Translations under genes and position numbers: made by a program
Shown: in pieces, positions 13,098 through 21,730 of the stretch
Layout of the letters: each line of letters begins with the position of its first letter
How positions within the stretch are numbered: the stretch's first letter is position 1
Source: Chloroflexota bacterium
Lineage (GTDB): Bacteria > Chloroflexota > Dehalococcoidia > Dehalococcoidales > UBA2162
DNA: 41,637 bases
Reading direction: 5' to 3'
Assembly (NCBI GenBank): GCA_016190895.1
Contig: JACPPR010000053.1
Coordinates: 1-41,637 of the forward strand
Notes under the pieces: model-generated
Told to the model about the DNA's origin: nothing
Databases searched by the model: none
Seen by the model: the letters and a program-made list of their open reading frames with translations, nothing else

Positions 13098-15778
13098 CGA
13101 TAAAGCCCCCATTGCGCCGGTGCGGCATCGAAGTTTTTCCAGTCGGTAAAATTGAACCCCTTCATAAAAGCGTCGGGAAGAGGCAGTGGACGGGTTGGCG
13201 CCGCCTCTGTTTGTCCGGGCGCTTTCTGAACGGAGTTCGATACTGTTGGTGCCGGTTGGGAGTAGAACTTCTTCAAGACATCTTCGGCGGATTTACCGTA
13301 AGGCGTCTCACTACCGTCGCCCGGTCCACCTATCTGTGTAACCCACCATTGCCACCAGAAGATTCCTTTCAGCCAGGGCTTGCCCCACAAGACCTCCAGG
13401 GCCGCCTGGTACAAATCGGCCTGCTCCTGAATGTCCACTGGTGCGCTACCTTTAGGAACATTGGGTTTCTTGGCGGCCCCATCGGTACTTAGGTACATTA
13501 ATCTGAGGATGACCGGCCGGTCAAACTGTTTTGCAAGGCTTTCCAGATGGGTCAGGTACCCCTTCTCCGTCCACGCGGCTTCCAGCTCCACCAAGGTCGG
13601 GCTGTTTTTGTCAGTCAAAGGGTAAAAAGCAAAGACGGAAATGTAATCCAATGCGTCCCACCATTTTATGCGTGCGTCATCGCCTGAAGTGCCGCCGGTA
13701 GCAGGGTAGTATGTAATAGGGCCTTGGTATCTCTGGCGTACGTTAGCAGCTATCCGGCGCCAATCCTCCTCCCGATGGATGGTGCCCCCCAACTGGGCAC
13801 CAATGGCCAGCGCATCCACGCCGGCCTCCTGACTGAAGGCGGCGTAATGGTCAATCATCTCTCGGTAGGATGCGAACCACTCCTGCCACTGGGCTTCGCT
13901 GACAAAAGCTGTCCCGATGTTACCCTGACCAAGGGCAAGGTCGGCAGCGACGCTTACCCGCGGCTCCAGCAAAACCCTCATCCCGAGGTTGTGCGCCAGG
14001 TCAACCATGCGACGCAGCTCGGCGTCCGTGGCCGTACGAGAGGACGTACGGAATATTTTCGTCGAGGCGATTGTTTCCTGGGTGACGCTGACGACCAACG
14101 AAATCCAGTTAGCGCCAGTGTCGGCGAGGTTTTCCAGGGACTTGTCCGCCATAGGAGAACTGTAAAGGCCTGGTGGAGCATCGAAGGATTTCCAGTCTGC
14201 GAAAGTCATCCCTTTCATAAACACATCCGGAGATGGCAGAGGCCTGGCAGGGGTTGCTATGGACGTGGAGTTTGCTGCCGTTGAGGCGGGGGATGACTGG
14301 CCTCCGGAGGAGAAGGGCTTCGACCCCCCACCGTACCCACCAACAACACGTATCATCCAGTTAACGTTATCTCTTGTAGCCCACCGCGATCCCGGGCCGA
14401 AGACAGGCCAATCCTGCCGCTCCTCGTGGCCGCCCTCGGATATCGGGCGCGTGAGGCCGGAATGCTCGTTCTTGGCACTGTCGTCTGCTCCGATGAACAC
14501 TCCCGTCAGAGGTCTGGAACCAGTCAATACGTGCGCATAGAAATCAGACTGCACCTCGATACCCGGCACGGGGATTTCCACCCACATCGCCGCGCTCATC
14601 GCCTGAGGAGGGCTATCGACCGCTGGGAATAACGTTGAGGGGAAAGCGGCGCTGTAGATAACCTTACGGTCCTGGTCCCAGAGTTGCAGGGTGAACTCCG
14701 GCCTTTCCGAAGGCAGCGCTGCACCGTTCATCCTGACCCGGTTGATAACGAAGGGAACAAAAGGCGGCGAAAAATGGACCAGGTAGCCGCCGGAGTCGGC
14801 GTGCACGTAGATTTCAGCTTGCCCGTCATCATGCTGGAGTTCCAGCGCCTTCGGAAGCGCAATAGATGTGCCATCCGCAGGTACGCCTGTTTCGTCTGGA
14901 ACTGCGCCAGACGGCGGAGCCGATTGTACCCGCCAGACGATTACCCCTGCCGCCACGCCAATAATCGCCAGGGTAACCGCAAACCATTGGGGCTTTCTCA
15001 AGAAGCTCGCCCGCTGTTTGTGAACTTCAGGCGCAGGACCAGCCGTCGACTGAGGAAGCTCACTTACGACATCAATCCCAGCGCCGCAGAAGGCGCAGTA
15101 CCTCACTACCTGCGGATTTTCCTGCCCGCATTTCTGGCAGCGCACGGTTCTGATATCAACGAATTGAGTATAATAGTGGGCCAGTTCGACATTGTTCTTG
15201 AGATTCAGCTTTTCCAGCACCCTCGAGCGGTAGGTGCTGATAGTCTTGACGCTTAACGACATCTCATTGGCAATTTCGCTAACTGTTCTGCCGAGGGCGA
15301 GCTTGCCCATTACCTGATACTCGCGGTCAGAAAGTAACTCATGAGGCGGCTTTTCCGTGCCCCTGACTAGTTCCGAAGCCAGTCTTTCACCGAGGGAAGC
15401 GCTGACGTATTTGCCGCCGTTCGAGATCTTCCTCACCGCCGTCAACAATTCGTCCGGCGTGCATGCCTTGGTGAGATAACCGGATGCGCCGGCCCTGAAG
15501 GCACGCATCGCCTCATCTTCGTCCACGTGAGAGCTCAGTACCAGAACAGGAAGGTGGGCATTTTGGCTCTTGAGTTCTTTGATTATGTCCAGCCAGCTTC
15601 TGCCCGGTATGGAGGTATCTAATAAGACCACATCATAGGAGTTTCTGGATATCTGGCTGAATACATCCTGGGCGTTGCTGGCCTCACCGGAGGCAACCGT
15701 GTCCCGGCTGCCAGCAAGAATCTGTTTCAATCCTTCCCTGGCAATGGCGCTTTCTTCCGCGACTAGTATTCTAAACAT
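13082..15778 (-). CDS. Receiver/LuxR-HTH/zinc-ribbon/TM/glycosidase-like fusion protein
   Basis: 898 residues as read. Domains: receiver 1-120 with phosphoacceptor Asp54 (VVLLDTSIPG), Ser82 and Lys104, though the acidic pair is Glu8-Glu9; NarL/LuxR HTH about 148-205 (LLSDREYQVMGKLALGRTVS, EIANEMSLSVKTISTYRSRV); zinc ribbon with C214, C217, C228, C231; a transmembrane helix 265-282; a beta-rich region about 300-510; a GH113-like barrel 518-840; then the first 30 residues of a second barrel before a stop at a G8 tract. DNA-binding parts would be cytoplasmic and the barrel outside, as in one-piece membrane regulators. In the first barrel both expected catalytic Glu are lost (IGAQL; ILRLMYLS), so it probably binds rather than cuts sugar. 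Function is inferred. Confidence 0.85.
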   Translation of the reverse strand: MFRILVAEESAIAREGLKQILAGSRDTVASGEASNAQDVFSQISRNSYDVVLLDTSIPGRSWLDIIKELKSQNAHLPVLVLSSHVDEDEAMRAFRAGASGYLTKACTPDELLTAVRKISNGGKYVSASLGERLASELVRGTEKPPHELLSDREYQVMGKLALGRTVSEIANEMSLSVKTISTYRSRVLEKLNLKNNVELAHYYTQFVDIRTVRCQKCGQENPQVVRYCAFCGAGIDVVSELPQSTAGPAPEVHKQRASFLRKPQWFAVTLAIIGVAAGVIVWRVQSAPPSGAVPDETGVPADGTSIALPKALELQHDDGQAEIYVHADSGGYLVHFSPPFVPFVINRVRMNGAALPSERPEFTLQLWDQDRKVIYSAAFPSTLFPAVDSPPQAMSAAMWVEIPVPGIEVQSDFYAHVLTGSRPLTGVFIGADDSAKNEHSGLTRPISEGGHEERQDWPVFGPGSRWATRDNVNWMIRVVGGYGGGSKPFSSGGQSSPASTAANSTSIATPARPLPSPDVFMKGMTFADWKSFDAPPGLYSSPMADKSLENLADTGANWISLVVSVTQETIASTKIFRTSSRTATDAELRRMVDLAHNLGMRVLLEPRVSVAADLALGQGNIGTAFVSEAQWQEWFASYREMIDHYAAFSQEAGVDALAIGAQLGGTIHREEDWRRIAANVRQRYQGPITYYPATGGTSGDDARIKWWDALDYISVFAFYPLTDKNSPTLVELEAAWTEKGYLTHLESLAKQFDRPVILRLMYLSTDGAAKKPNVPKGSAPVDIQEQADLYQAALEVLWGKPWLKGIFWWQWWVTQIGGPGDGSETPYGKSAEDVLKKFYSQPAPTVSNSVQKAPGQTEAAPTRPLPLPDAFMKGFNFTDWKNFDAAPAQWGLYRPPQG

Positions 15779-15827
15779 TGCCTCTATCTACAGCAGTAGA
15801 GGGAATACCTGCTATCGGACTAAAGGG

Positions 15828-16625
15828 TTAGTAATCCTCTTCTTCCTCTTCCTCGTCCTCTTTACGGGGCGGTCTGCCCGGCTGCAGGCCGATGCGTGGA
15901 GCAATCACCTCAGCCCTCTTGGCGCGGCGTGAGGGAAACTCGACTTTGTCGATTTCCTGTCTTAGCCTGGCCAGCGCATCCGCCGGCTGATTGGCATCGA
16001 CGTCAATCACCACAGCGCTGATTCCTGCTTCCCACAGAGCCTCAAGCTCGCCAGCGGTCACGGTTAAAGGCACCGGTACCAGCAGGGGCTTGTTCAGCAA
16101 ATCGGCGAAGCGCCGGAAGAGCATCAGGTCCTGCCAGGTAAGAGCCTTGTTCTTCCCGTTGTCACGGGCAGTCAGCACCGCATCTACAGGTAATTCGTTG
16201 GCCGTTCTCAGTAAACCCTCGGTAAGCGATGCCGACACTTCCAGTATCTTGCCGGTTTCTTTATCGTTTTTCACGAGTGTCAGAGGAGTACCGACCGCCG
16301 AGAAAACAATAAAGTCACCGCCTGCCTTAGCCACCTGCTCTATTTTTTCTTGAGCGATGTTTTCCGTCTGCCCGCCCCAGATAATATCGGGTGAAGACTT
16401 AGACAGCTTTTGCAGAGCTTCAGCGCCATTACCTGGCTTTGCGATACCGACCAATCCGGCATCGGCCCCGGACAGGTGACCGGTCAGCTTTTCGGCATCC
16501 TCAGCGGATAGGCTTGCCACGACCTGTATTTTTGGTTTTGCGGAGGCGGCTTGTTTGGCGGTGAACCCCATAGGCGGGGTTTCACCACGTGACAAGCGGT
16601 TTAATCTATCAATGAATTTGCTCAT
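15828..16625 (-). CDS. Conserved hypothetical protein, TIM-barrel-like with acidic tail
   Basis: 265-residue soluble protein I cannot name. Alternating beta and alpha segments such as PKIQVVASLSAEDAEKLTGH, SPDIIWGGQTENIAQEKIEQ, GGDFIVFSAVGTPLTLV, PVDAVLTARDNGK and ALWEAGISAVVIDVDANQPA suggest a (beta/alpha)8 barrel. The C-terminus is basic then very acidic (RKEDEEEEEEDY). The ribosome-binding site CAGGAGAAAG lies directly before ATG 16625 and only 14 bases after the 3' end of tRNA-Thr, on the same strand, so the tRNA and this gene may share a transcript. Confidence 0.7.
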   Translation of the reverse strand: MSKFIDRLNRLSRGETPPMGFTAKQAASAKPKIQVVASLSAEDAEKLTGHLSGADAGLVGIAKPGNGAEALQKLSKSSPDIIWGGQTENIAQEKIEQVAKAGGDFIVFSAVGTPLTLVKNDKETGKILEVSASLTEGLLRTANELPVDAVLTARDNGKNKALTWQDLMLFRRFADLLNKPLLVPVPLTVTAGELEALWEAGISAVVIDVDANQPADALARLRQEIDKVEFPSRRAKRAEVIAPRIGLQPGRPPRKEDEEEEEEDY

Positions 16626-16638
16626 TTTCTTTCTCCTG

Positions 16639-16710
16639 AGCCAGCGAAGAGAGTCGAACTCTTGACCAGCGGTTTACGAAACCGCTGCTCTACCACTGAG
16701 CTACGCTGGC
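16639..16710 (-). tRNA. tRNA-Thr (anticodon CGT)
   Basis: Complete cloverleaf on the complement: acceptor GCCAGCG / CGCTGGC, D arm GCTC-AGTGGTA-GAGC, anticodon arm GCGGT-TTCGTAA-ACCGC with anticodon CGT, variable TGGTC, T arm AAGAG-TTCGACT-CTCTT. CCA is not encoded. The 5' half, through the anticodon loop, is supplied by the adjoining integrated element and is repeated at its far end (26048-26084). Confidence 0.97.
16674..16710. repeat. Left attachment site (37-bp direct repeat in tRNA-Thr)
   Basis: The 37 bases from TTACGAAACCGC to CTACGCTGGC are identical to 26048-26084. They cover the 5' half of tRNA-Thr. The integrase gene begins 93 bases further in. The crossover point lies somewhere inside the identity block. 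Confidence 0.93.
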
Positions 16711-16772
16711 ATGTTGGCATTATTTGAGGCTAATTCGCCGGATTTTGCGAAATCAGATAACTTGTCATAACC

Positions 16773-16799
16773 CATTTTGCTACCCGATTGCTACCCAAC
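16773..16799. other. Candidate integrase arm sites, left end
   Basis: TTTTGCTACCC and ATTGCTACCC lie in tandem at about 16773-16797, and TTATTTGAGGCTAA at 16725-16738. The right end of the element has TTTGCTGCCC-GTTTGCTACCC (25909-25931) and TTATTTGAGGCTAA (about 26006-26019). Paired repeats at both ends are expected for arm-type sites of tyrosine integrases. Confidence 0.5.
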
Positions 16800-16802
16800 G
16801 GT

Positions 16803-17960
16803 CTAATCAGCCCCTTTCCCACGCTCATTATTATAGACGGTGGCCAAGGCTTCGTCAAAGCGAACTGCGGCGGCTTCCTGCATCCCCGGAGCTACGTGGC
16901 TGTATATGTCCAGGGTCGTGCTGATTGTGGCGTGCCCTAGTCTTTCCTGGGCTACTTTTGGGTGTACGCCCTGTTTCAGTAGCAGGCTGGCATGGGTATG
17001 CCTGGCATCATGCAAGCGAATATACTTAAGCCCGGTCTGGCGCACCAACTTAGTCCATGCGTGAGTCACGGTATCCGGGCGCAATGGGTCGCCGTTAATA
17101 TCACTAAACACAGGGCTATCGCTAGCGACTCTACTGCCCACAAGCAAACGCTCTGAAACCTGTTTTTCCCAATGCCGCTTGAGCAAGAGAGTGGCGGAAG
17201 GCGGGAGCGCTATCGTGCGCCGTCCCTTGGCTGTCTTGGGGCTTGAAAAGAAGACCTGGCCGCCTTTCAGGACATGAAGGGCACGATTGACCGATACTTG
17301 GCCAAGCATTAAGTCAACATCGCTCCAGCGCAAGCCAAGTACCTCGGAACGTCTCATTCCAGTAAATAGACTGATATAAAAAAGGGGATAGAGAGGGTGT
17401 GGCTGTGCGGCTTCGAGAAACGTTGCCATCTCGTGCTCGTCCCAGATTTGCATCTCTGTCCGTTTCGGCCTTGGCAATTCGACAGCATCAGCCAAGTTAT
17501 GATTGAGCAAGCCCCACTTAACGGCAGTCTGCAAGGCTTTGTGAATTACCATAGCGTGGTGCATGACTGTCATAGCACTCAGGCCATCGTTAAGCCTTTC
17601 TGAATAGTAGTTTTGCAGATGTTGCGGCCGGAGCTGTGTAAGGGTCAAGTGCCCCAAAGCCGGTATGGCGTACGTGTGGAATATCTGAGCGTAGCCTTGA
17701 GCCGTTCTGGGTGAAAGATTAGCGCGTGCGTAATCCTCTAGCCAACGTTCAAAATAGTCTCCCAGACTGGTCTTGTCAGGCTTAACGAAAGTGCCGGTAT
17801 CCAACTGGCGTAGAAGCTCGGTAAGACGCTTCTGGGCTGTCTTACTATCGCCCTTGACGGATACCCACTGGCGCTTGCGCTTGCCGGTTACCGGGTCTGC
17901 TCCTAAACTCAGCACGATGGAATAACTGTCTTTACCCCTCTTGACGATGTGACCTCTCAT
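16803..17960 (-). CDS. int: Tyrosine site-specific integrase
   Basis: 385-residue phage-type integrase that would insert and excise the element at tRNA-Thr. Domains: an N-terminal AP2-like arm-binding region (about 1-60), a SAM-like core-binding domain (65-150, SLGDYFERWLEDYARANLSP), and the catalytic domain (170-385). Catalytic residues are visible: Arg in FTGMRRSEVLGL, Lys in SPKTAKGRRTI, HxxR in HDARHTHAS, His in LGHATISTT and the nucleophile Tyr in LDIYSHV. The gene ends 92 bases from the tRNA and is transcribed towards it. Its start overlaps the stop of the upstream gene by ATGA, so the two are coupled. Confidence 0.96.
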   Translation of the reverse strand: MRGHIVKRGKDSYSIVLSLGADPVTGKRKRQWVSVKGDSKTAQKRLTELLRQLDTGTFVKPDKTSLGDYFERWLEDYARANLSPRTAQGYAQIFHTYAIPALGHLTLTQLRPQHLQNYYSERLNDGLSAMTVMHHAMVIHKALQTAVKWGLLNHNLADAVELPRPKRTEMQIWDEHEMATFLEAAQPHPLYPLFYISLFTGMRRSEVLGLRWSDVDLMLGQVSVNRALHVLKGGQVFFSSPKTAKGRRTIALPPSATLLLKRHWEKQVSERLLVGSRVASDSPVFSDINGDPLRPDTVTHAWTKLVRQTGLKYIRLHDARHTHASLLLKQGVHPKVAQERLGHATISTTLDIYSHVAPGMQEAAAVRFDEALATVYNNERGKGAD

Positions 17961-18802
17961 GGCTTGCCTCCTTCGGCTATGCTCTCCGTAGTCTTGGCTC
18001 TTAGCCTGTCAAAAACTCCCTGGCGGGTGAGTTCCGCGCGGAGATTGAAGAAGCTCCCGGTGATTGCCCGCTCCTGGCAGCGTGGGCATGCCTTGTCAAA
18101 CACGAGGTAGACACCTTCAATCTTGTGGGGTTGCTTATGACCTTCCACGGGTCCCACAAACAATGGCTCTTTCGAAGACTGCGTATTGTGCTGAGCAACG
18201 AAGTCGTTGAAATGTCTGATACCTCTGCTGAGCGCGGTATCAAGCTCTGAGGTATCGCAAGGGACATTGGCGAAGTCGCAAAGCAACTCATAGTCGGCAT
18301 AAGCAGCGGAAACTGAAAATAGCGTTCCCGGGTAGAAGTCATGGGATGCTTCGACCTTGAACCATTCATCCGCGTCAACCTGCTTCCTGACAATATCATA
18401 GAGACGGGCGGCCCAGAGGGCTTGTCTCAGTCTCAGGGAAGCAACGTCCGGGTTAACCCTCTTTGCTACTTCCGGGTCGCTATTCTCTAGCGACATCTTC
18501 AAGAGCCCATACATGTATCTCAGGTATTCTTGCGTTTCAAGGATATGCCTTATTGCTTCAGCCGAAAGGTGCGGGTAATCTCGTAGCAAGCCTAGATGCC
18601 AGGGGCGCTCCTTCTCTTGAAACTCCGGTGTATTCTCTATTCTTTTTGCCTCTGTGACGATTGTTTGTATTGACCGCAGACTAGGTTTTTTCCCCCTGAG
18701 CTTAAATATCTCTTTGGGGCCGAGTCCTTGTCTATACAACGCAATAACAGCCTCTTTTACGTCCCCTGTTATGCGTGGTCTCTTAATTTTTGTCTTTGCC
18801 AT
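17957..18802 (-). CDS. HTH-containing hypothetical protein, co-operonic with integrase
   Basis: 281 residues. Residues 10-55 (GDVKEAVIALYRQGLGPKEI, then SLRSIQTIVTEAKR) look like a homeodomain/resolvase-type helix-turn-helix. The rest is helical and not recognised; CPRC near residue 240 is a lone CxxC. There are no membrane segments. It overlaps int by four bases and is divergent from the xis-like genes, the place where satellites and temperate phages keep their master repressor. A regulator role is inferred from position and the HTH only; a recombination accessory role is also possible. Confidence 0.65.
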   Translation of the reverse strand: MAKTKIKRPRITGDVKEAVIALYRQGLGPKEIFKLRGKKPSLRSIQTIVTEAKRIENTPEFQEKERPWHLGLLRDYPHLSAEAIRHILETQEYLRYMYGLLKMSLENSDPEVAKRVNPDVASLRLRQALWAARLYDIVRKQVDADEWFKVEASHDFYPGTLFSVSAAYADYELLCDFANVPCDTSELDTALSRGIRHFNDFVAQHNTQSSKEPLFVGPVEGHKQPHKIEGVYLVFDKACPRCQERAITGSFFNLRAELTRQGVFDRLRAKTTESIAEGGKP

Positions 18803-18967
18803 TTGTTAGCCTCATGATTCGCAATGTTTCGTTTTTGCTGTATCTATATTGCGCTATTTGCGTTTGACAGTCTAAAGCGGTTGCTGTTTACTATCATTAG
18901 TATTGCGTGGTTAGTTCGAGTTTAGCACTGCTGATAGCGGTTGTCAAGAGGCGAAAGGGAGGTCTTG
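18803..18967. promoter_or_regulatory. Divergent control region of the element
   Basis: TTGACA (18864-18869) and TACTAT (18889-18894) with a long 19-base spacer point rightward towards the xis-like gene. AGCGGTTG is repeated at 18876-18883 and 18936-18943, and ATTGCG-type repeats (GCAATG, TATTGCGC, TTTGCG, TATTGCG) are scattered through it. These are candidate operator sites of the adjacent HTH protein. Confidence 0.5.
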
Positions 18968-19159
18968 ATGGAAAGCGAGAAGTTGTACACGGTTCGGGAA
19001 GTCGCAGCCAAGCTAAGAGTCTCAATCCAGGCTGTACGGCGGTACATCACGGAAGGACACTTGAATGCGGTCACGCTGCCAGGTGGCTACTACCGGATTC
19101 CGGAAAGCGAGCTGAGCAAAATCACACAGCCGGAAGCGCCAGTAACGCAGTCGAAATAG
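18968..19159 (+). CDS. Excisionase-family HTH protein 1
   Basis: 63-residue DNA-binding protein with a MerR/excisionase-type winged helix: YTVREVAAKLRVSIQAVRRY, ITEGHLNAVTLPGGYYRIPE, SEL. Such proteins act as recombination directionality factors or transcription activators. ATG 18968 is chosen because GGGAGG lies five bases upstream; the frame opens at 18941. First gene of the rightward operon of the element. Confidence 0.85.
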   Translation: MESEKLYTVREVAAKLRVSIQAVRRYITEGHLNAVTLPGGYYRIPESELSKITQPEAPVTQSK

Positions 19160-19169
19160 GGGGTATGGG

Positions 19170-19370
19170 ATGGTAGAAAAACTTTGCCTGAATGTGGCTG
19201 AGGCCAGCCGATTATTAGGACTGTCGGAAAGTCTGACCTACCAGCTTTGTCGGGAAGGGAAAATCCCTTGCCTGAAAATCAGCGAAAGGCGCATCCTGAT
19301 ACCGCGTCTTCAGCTTGAGCGTCTTTTGGCTGAGGCTGGGGGCTTGGGGGGCCGGGGGGAGCGGGGGTAG
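19170..19370 (+). CDS. Excisionase-family HTH protein 2
   Basis: 66-residue second HTH protein of the same broad family: LNVAEASRLLGLSESLTYQL, CREGKIPCLKISERRILIPR. It follows the first by ten bases, with GGGGGTATGGG as ribosome-binding region. The Gly-rich tail (GGLGGRGERG) overlies the ribosome-binding site of the next gene. One of the two may serve as excisionase and the other as an activator; sequence does not tell which. Confidence 0.83.
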   Translation: MVEKLCLNVAEASRLLGLSESLTYQLCREGKIPCLKISERRILIPRLQLERLLAEAGGLGGRGERG

Positions 19371-19377
19371 GGAAGAC

Positions 19378-21153
19378 ATGGCTGACTTTTTGGCTATCGC
19401 GTTGAGTGAATCCCAGCAAGGGCGGCGTGTATTCCCGCTAAGTGGGAAAGTGCCCGCAATCCCCAAAGACAAAGGCGGGAACGGCTGCCTTGACGCCACG
19501 ACTGATGAAGTCCGGATTGTGGAATGGGCAGCCTTCTATCCTGATTGTAACGTGGGAATCGGATTTTTTGATGATAGCCCTGAAATCGGGCTTGATGTGG
19601 ATACAGACAATCTCCCCATCTGGCAAGCATACGAGAAGCAATACGGACTGATTGACACTCGACTTGTCGCAACGGGCGGGGGCGGTTGGCACTACTACTT
19701 CCTCAGGCCGCCGGGAATCGCCCTGCCAAACATATCTAAATTCGAGCGCAAGGGCTTTGAGCTGAAGTCCAATGTCCAGTATTTGGTAGCCCCTGGAAGT
19801 GTTCACCCGGTTAGCGGAAAAGTCTATGAGCTTGTCCGCGACATTAACCCCCAGCCGCTGCCGGACTGGTTAGTCAAGATTTGTTTGAATCATAAACCAA
19901 CCGGGCAAGCAAAGACAGCCGATAAGAAGATACCAGTGGGGGAGCGCAATAGCTACCTATTCAGAATAGGCTCTGGACTTCGGGCAAAGGGTATGTCGTT
20001 TGAGACAATCTCAGCTACTATCCGGGCCGCCTACGGGAACGATTGCGACCAGAATCCGCCGATGGATGATAAGGAACTTACCACGATAGCCACGCAAGCG
20101 GCAAAATACGAGCAAGGGAAGCCCTCGGAGCCGGGCAATACCCACAAGCGGGATGATAATGAACCTACCAGCTTAAAGGTAGTCAGCTTGTCAGAGGTTC
20201 AGGCTAGTCAAGTAAGCTGGCTCTGGAAGCCATATATTCCATTGGGCAAGTTCAGCTTGTTAGAGGGTGACCCCGGCGTTGGCAAGTCCTGGGTAACGTT
20301 GGCGATAGCGACCGCCGTCAGCAATGGGATAGCTTTGCCCGGTGATACCAGTGGGAAAAACCTCGCTGTGTTGATTGCCAGCGCGGAAGATGGGCTATCA
20401 GATACCATCAAGCCCCGCCTGGCAGCTATGGGGGCTAACACGTCTGAAATTCACGCAATAGACGGGCTGTTTACTCTGAATGATAAGGGCTTTGAGATGT
20501 TGGAGGCTGCTATCATCGAGACGTTTCCGGGACTTATTATTATTGACCCACTGGTTGCCTACCTATCCGGCGAAATGGACATTAACAAAGCGAATCAAGT
20601 CCGGCATGCCACCAGCCGTTTAGCAGCTCTAGCCGAAAAATATAATACCGCCATCTTAGCAGTCCGGCACTTAACAAAAGGTGGCAGCCAAAAAGCCATT
20701 TATAGAGGACTTGGAAGCATTGACTTTACCGCCGCCGCCCGTAGTGTGCTTATGGCAGGGGCTGACCCTGATGACCTTAACATCCGGGGGATCGTCCACA
20801 TCAAGAGTAATCTTGCGCCTTTGGGAGAAGCTAGGGGGTATGAGTTAAAGCCAGGGGCTTCAATACCCTTTGCCTGGACTGCTGCTTGCCACTTGACGGC
20901 TGAAAAGATAATGGGCGGTGAGGACACAAGCGGTAGTAGCCTTCAAGAAGCTGTAGATATGATTAATGATATGCTTTCGGGCGGCCCGGTGCCGGCAACG
21001 GACATTTTTACCGAGGGGGAAAGTAGGGGACTTTCAGAAGCCACTATCAAGCGGGCTAAGTCGAAAATGAAGATACACGCCTACCGCGAAGGAACGGAAG
21101 GGGTGAAAGGCGGTGGTAGGTGGTGGTGGGAAAAGCCGAAAAATGAAGATTAA
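19378..21153 (+). CDS. Primase-polymerase/RepA-type helicase fusion
   Basis: 591-residue replication protein. The N-terminal part (about 1-190) is an AEP-family bifunctional primase-polymerase domain: VFPLSGK, the metal-binding EIGLDVDTDN (DxD) and the GGGWHYYF motif. A primase C-terminal helical part follows (ERNSYLFRIGSGLRAKGMSF). From about 270 is a RepA/KaiC-like ATPase: Walker A EGDPGVGKSWVTLA, Walker B GLIIIDPLVAYLSG, and AVRHLTKGG. A winged-helix-like tail ends at 591. It would start replication of the excised element. ATG 19378 follows GGGTAGGGAAGAC; upstream codons to 19315 overlap the previous gene. Confidence 0.92.
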   Translation: MADFLAIALSESQQGRRVFPLSGKVPAIPKDKGGNGCLDATTDEVRIVEWAAFYPDCNVGIGFFDDSPEIGLDVDTDNLPIWQAYEKQYGLIDTRLVATGGGGWHYYFLRPPGIALPNISKFERKGFELKSNVQYLVAPGSVHPVSGKVYELVRDINPQPLPDWLVKICLNHKPTGQAKTADKKIPVGERNSYLFRIGSGLRAKGMSFETISATIRAAYGNDCDQNPPMDDKELTTIATQAAKYEQGKPSEPGNTHKRDDNEPTSLKVVSLSEVQASQVSWLWKPYIPLGKFSLLEGDPGVGKSWVTLAIATAVSNGIALPGDTSGKNLAVLIASAEDGLSDTIKPRLAAMGANTSEIHAIDGLFTLNDKGFEMLEAAIIETFPGLIIIDPLVAYLSGEMDINKANQVRHATSRLAALAEKYNTAILAVRHLTKGGSQKAIYRGLGSIDFTAAARSVLMAGADPDDLNIRGIVHIKSNLAPLGEARGYELKPGASIPFAWTAACHLTAEKIMGGEDTSGSSLQEAVDMINDMLSGGPVPATDIFTEGESRGLSEATIKRAKSKMKIHAYREGTEGVKGGGRWWWEKPKNED

Positions 21154-21237
21154 GGGTATCAAGCTATTAAGGACATCAAGAGATTTTAGCTTCAAAAGCG
21201 ATTAAGGGTGTCAATATTTGTGTGTGATACCCTTAAT
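21149..21237. other. Iteron cluster, candidate replication origin of the element
   Basis: Three direct copies of ATTAAGGRYRTCAA at 21149-21163, 21166-21180 and 21201-21215, and an inverted copy at 21225-21237 (TGATACCCTTAAT). Start-to-start spacings are 17 and 35 bases, with AT-rich sequence between. They begin on the last codons of the replication gene. SaPI-type satellites place their origin next to rep, so this is a good origin candidate. Confidence 0.7.
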
Positions 21238-21262
21238 GAGCAGCCAACAAAAAGGTTATCCA

Positions 21263-21727
21263 ATGACCGACGACCTGAAAACACAAATCCGAGAAGAACA
21301 CCGCCGGGCGGAACTCCAACGGCTTGACGCCGGTATGGATGGCTGTGCCTGCGGTATTTGCCAGGAATTCTACCGAGAGCTTGACCTTGCCAAATACGGC
21401 CGCCGGGTTATCCGGGTAGCAGGCATTATCCTGATAAGAGAGAAGCGGCACTTACATGGGCAACAGGACATCCCATCGGATAACGCTACAAGCGTTGTTT
21501 CACCTTGTCAGTCAAGCAAGGGAGGTGTTACAGGCGCGTCTCCGAGCGAAACCACCACCACGCCGCAAAAAGGAATTATGTTACAAGCCAATGGGGAGTC
21601 AAAACGGGGGAGAGGTAGGCCGGTCAAGCCAGCCGGTGAGCTGGCGAGCCGGATGACAAAGTGGCGGAAAAAGCACAGCCAGACGGATTTCGGTTGCTCT
21701 CAGGGAATAGCGAAAGCTGCCAAATGA
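21263..21727 (+). CDS. Hypothetical protein with AT-hook-like motif
   Basis: 154 residues, not recognised. The N-terminal part (MTDDLKTQIREEHRRAELQR) is a charged helix followed by CACGIC, a possible metal site. Residues about 127-140 contain SKRGRGRPVKPAG, an AT-hook-like GRP core, and the C-terminus is basic. It may bind DNA. ATG 21263 is chosen because AAAGG lies upstream and the frame's earlier start would lie across the iterons. It is the third-last gene of the rightward operon. Confidence 0.55.
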   Translation: MTDDLKTQIREEHRRAELQRLDAGMDGCACGICQEFYRELDLAKYGRRVIRVAGIILIREKRHLHGQQDIPSDNATSVVSPCQSSKGGVTGASPSETTTTPQKGIMLQANGESKRGRGRPVKPAGELASRMTKWRKKHSQTDFGCSQGIAKAAK

Positions 21728-21730
21728 TTT

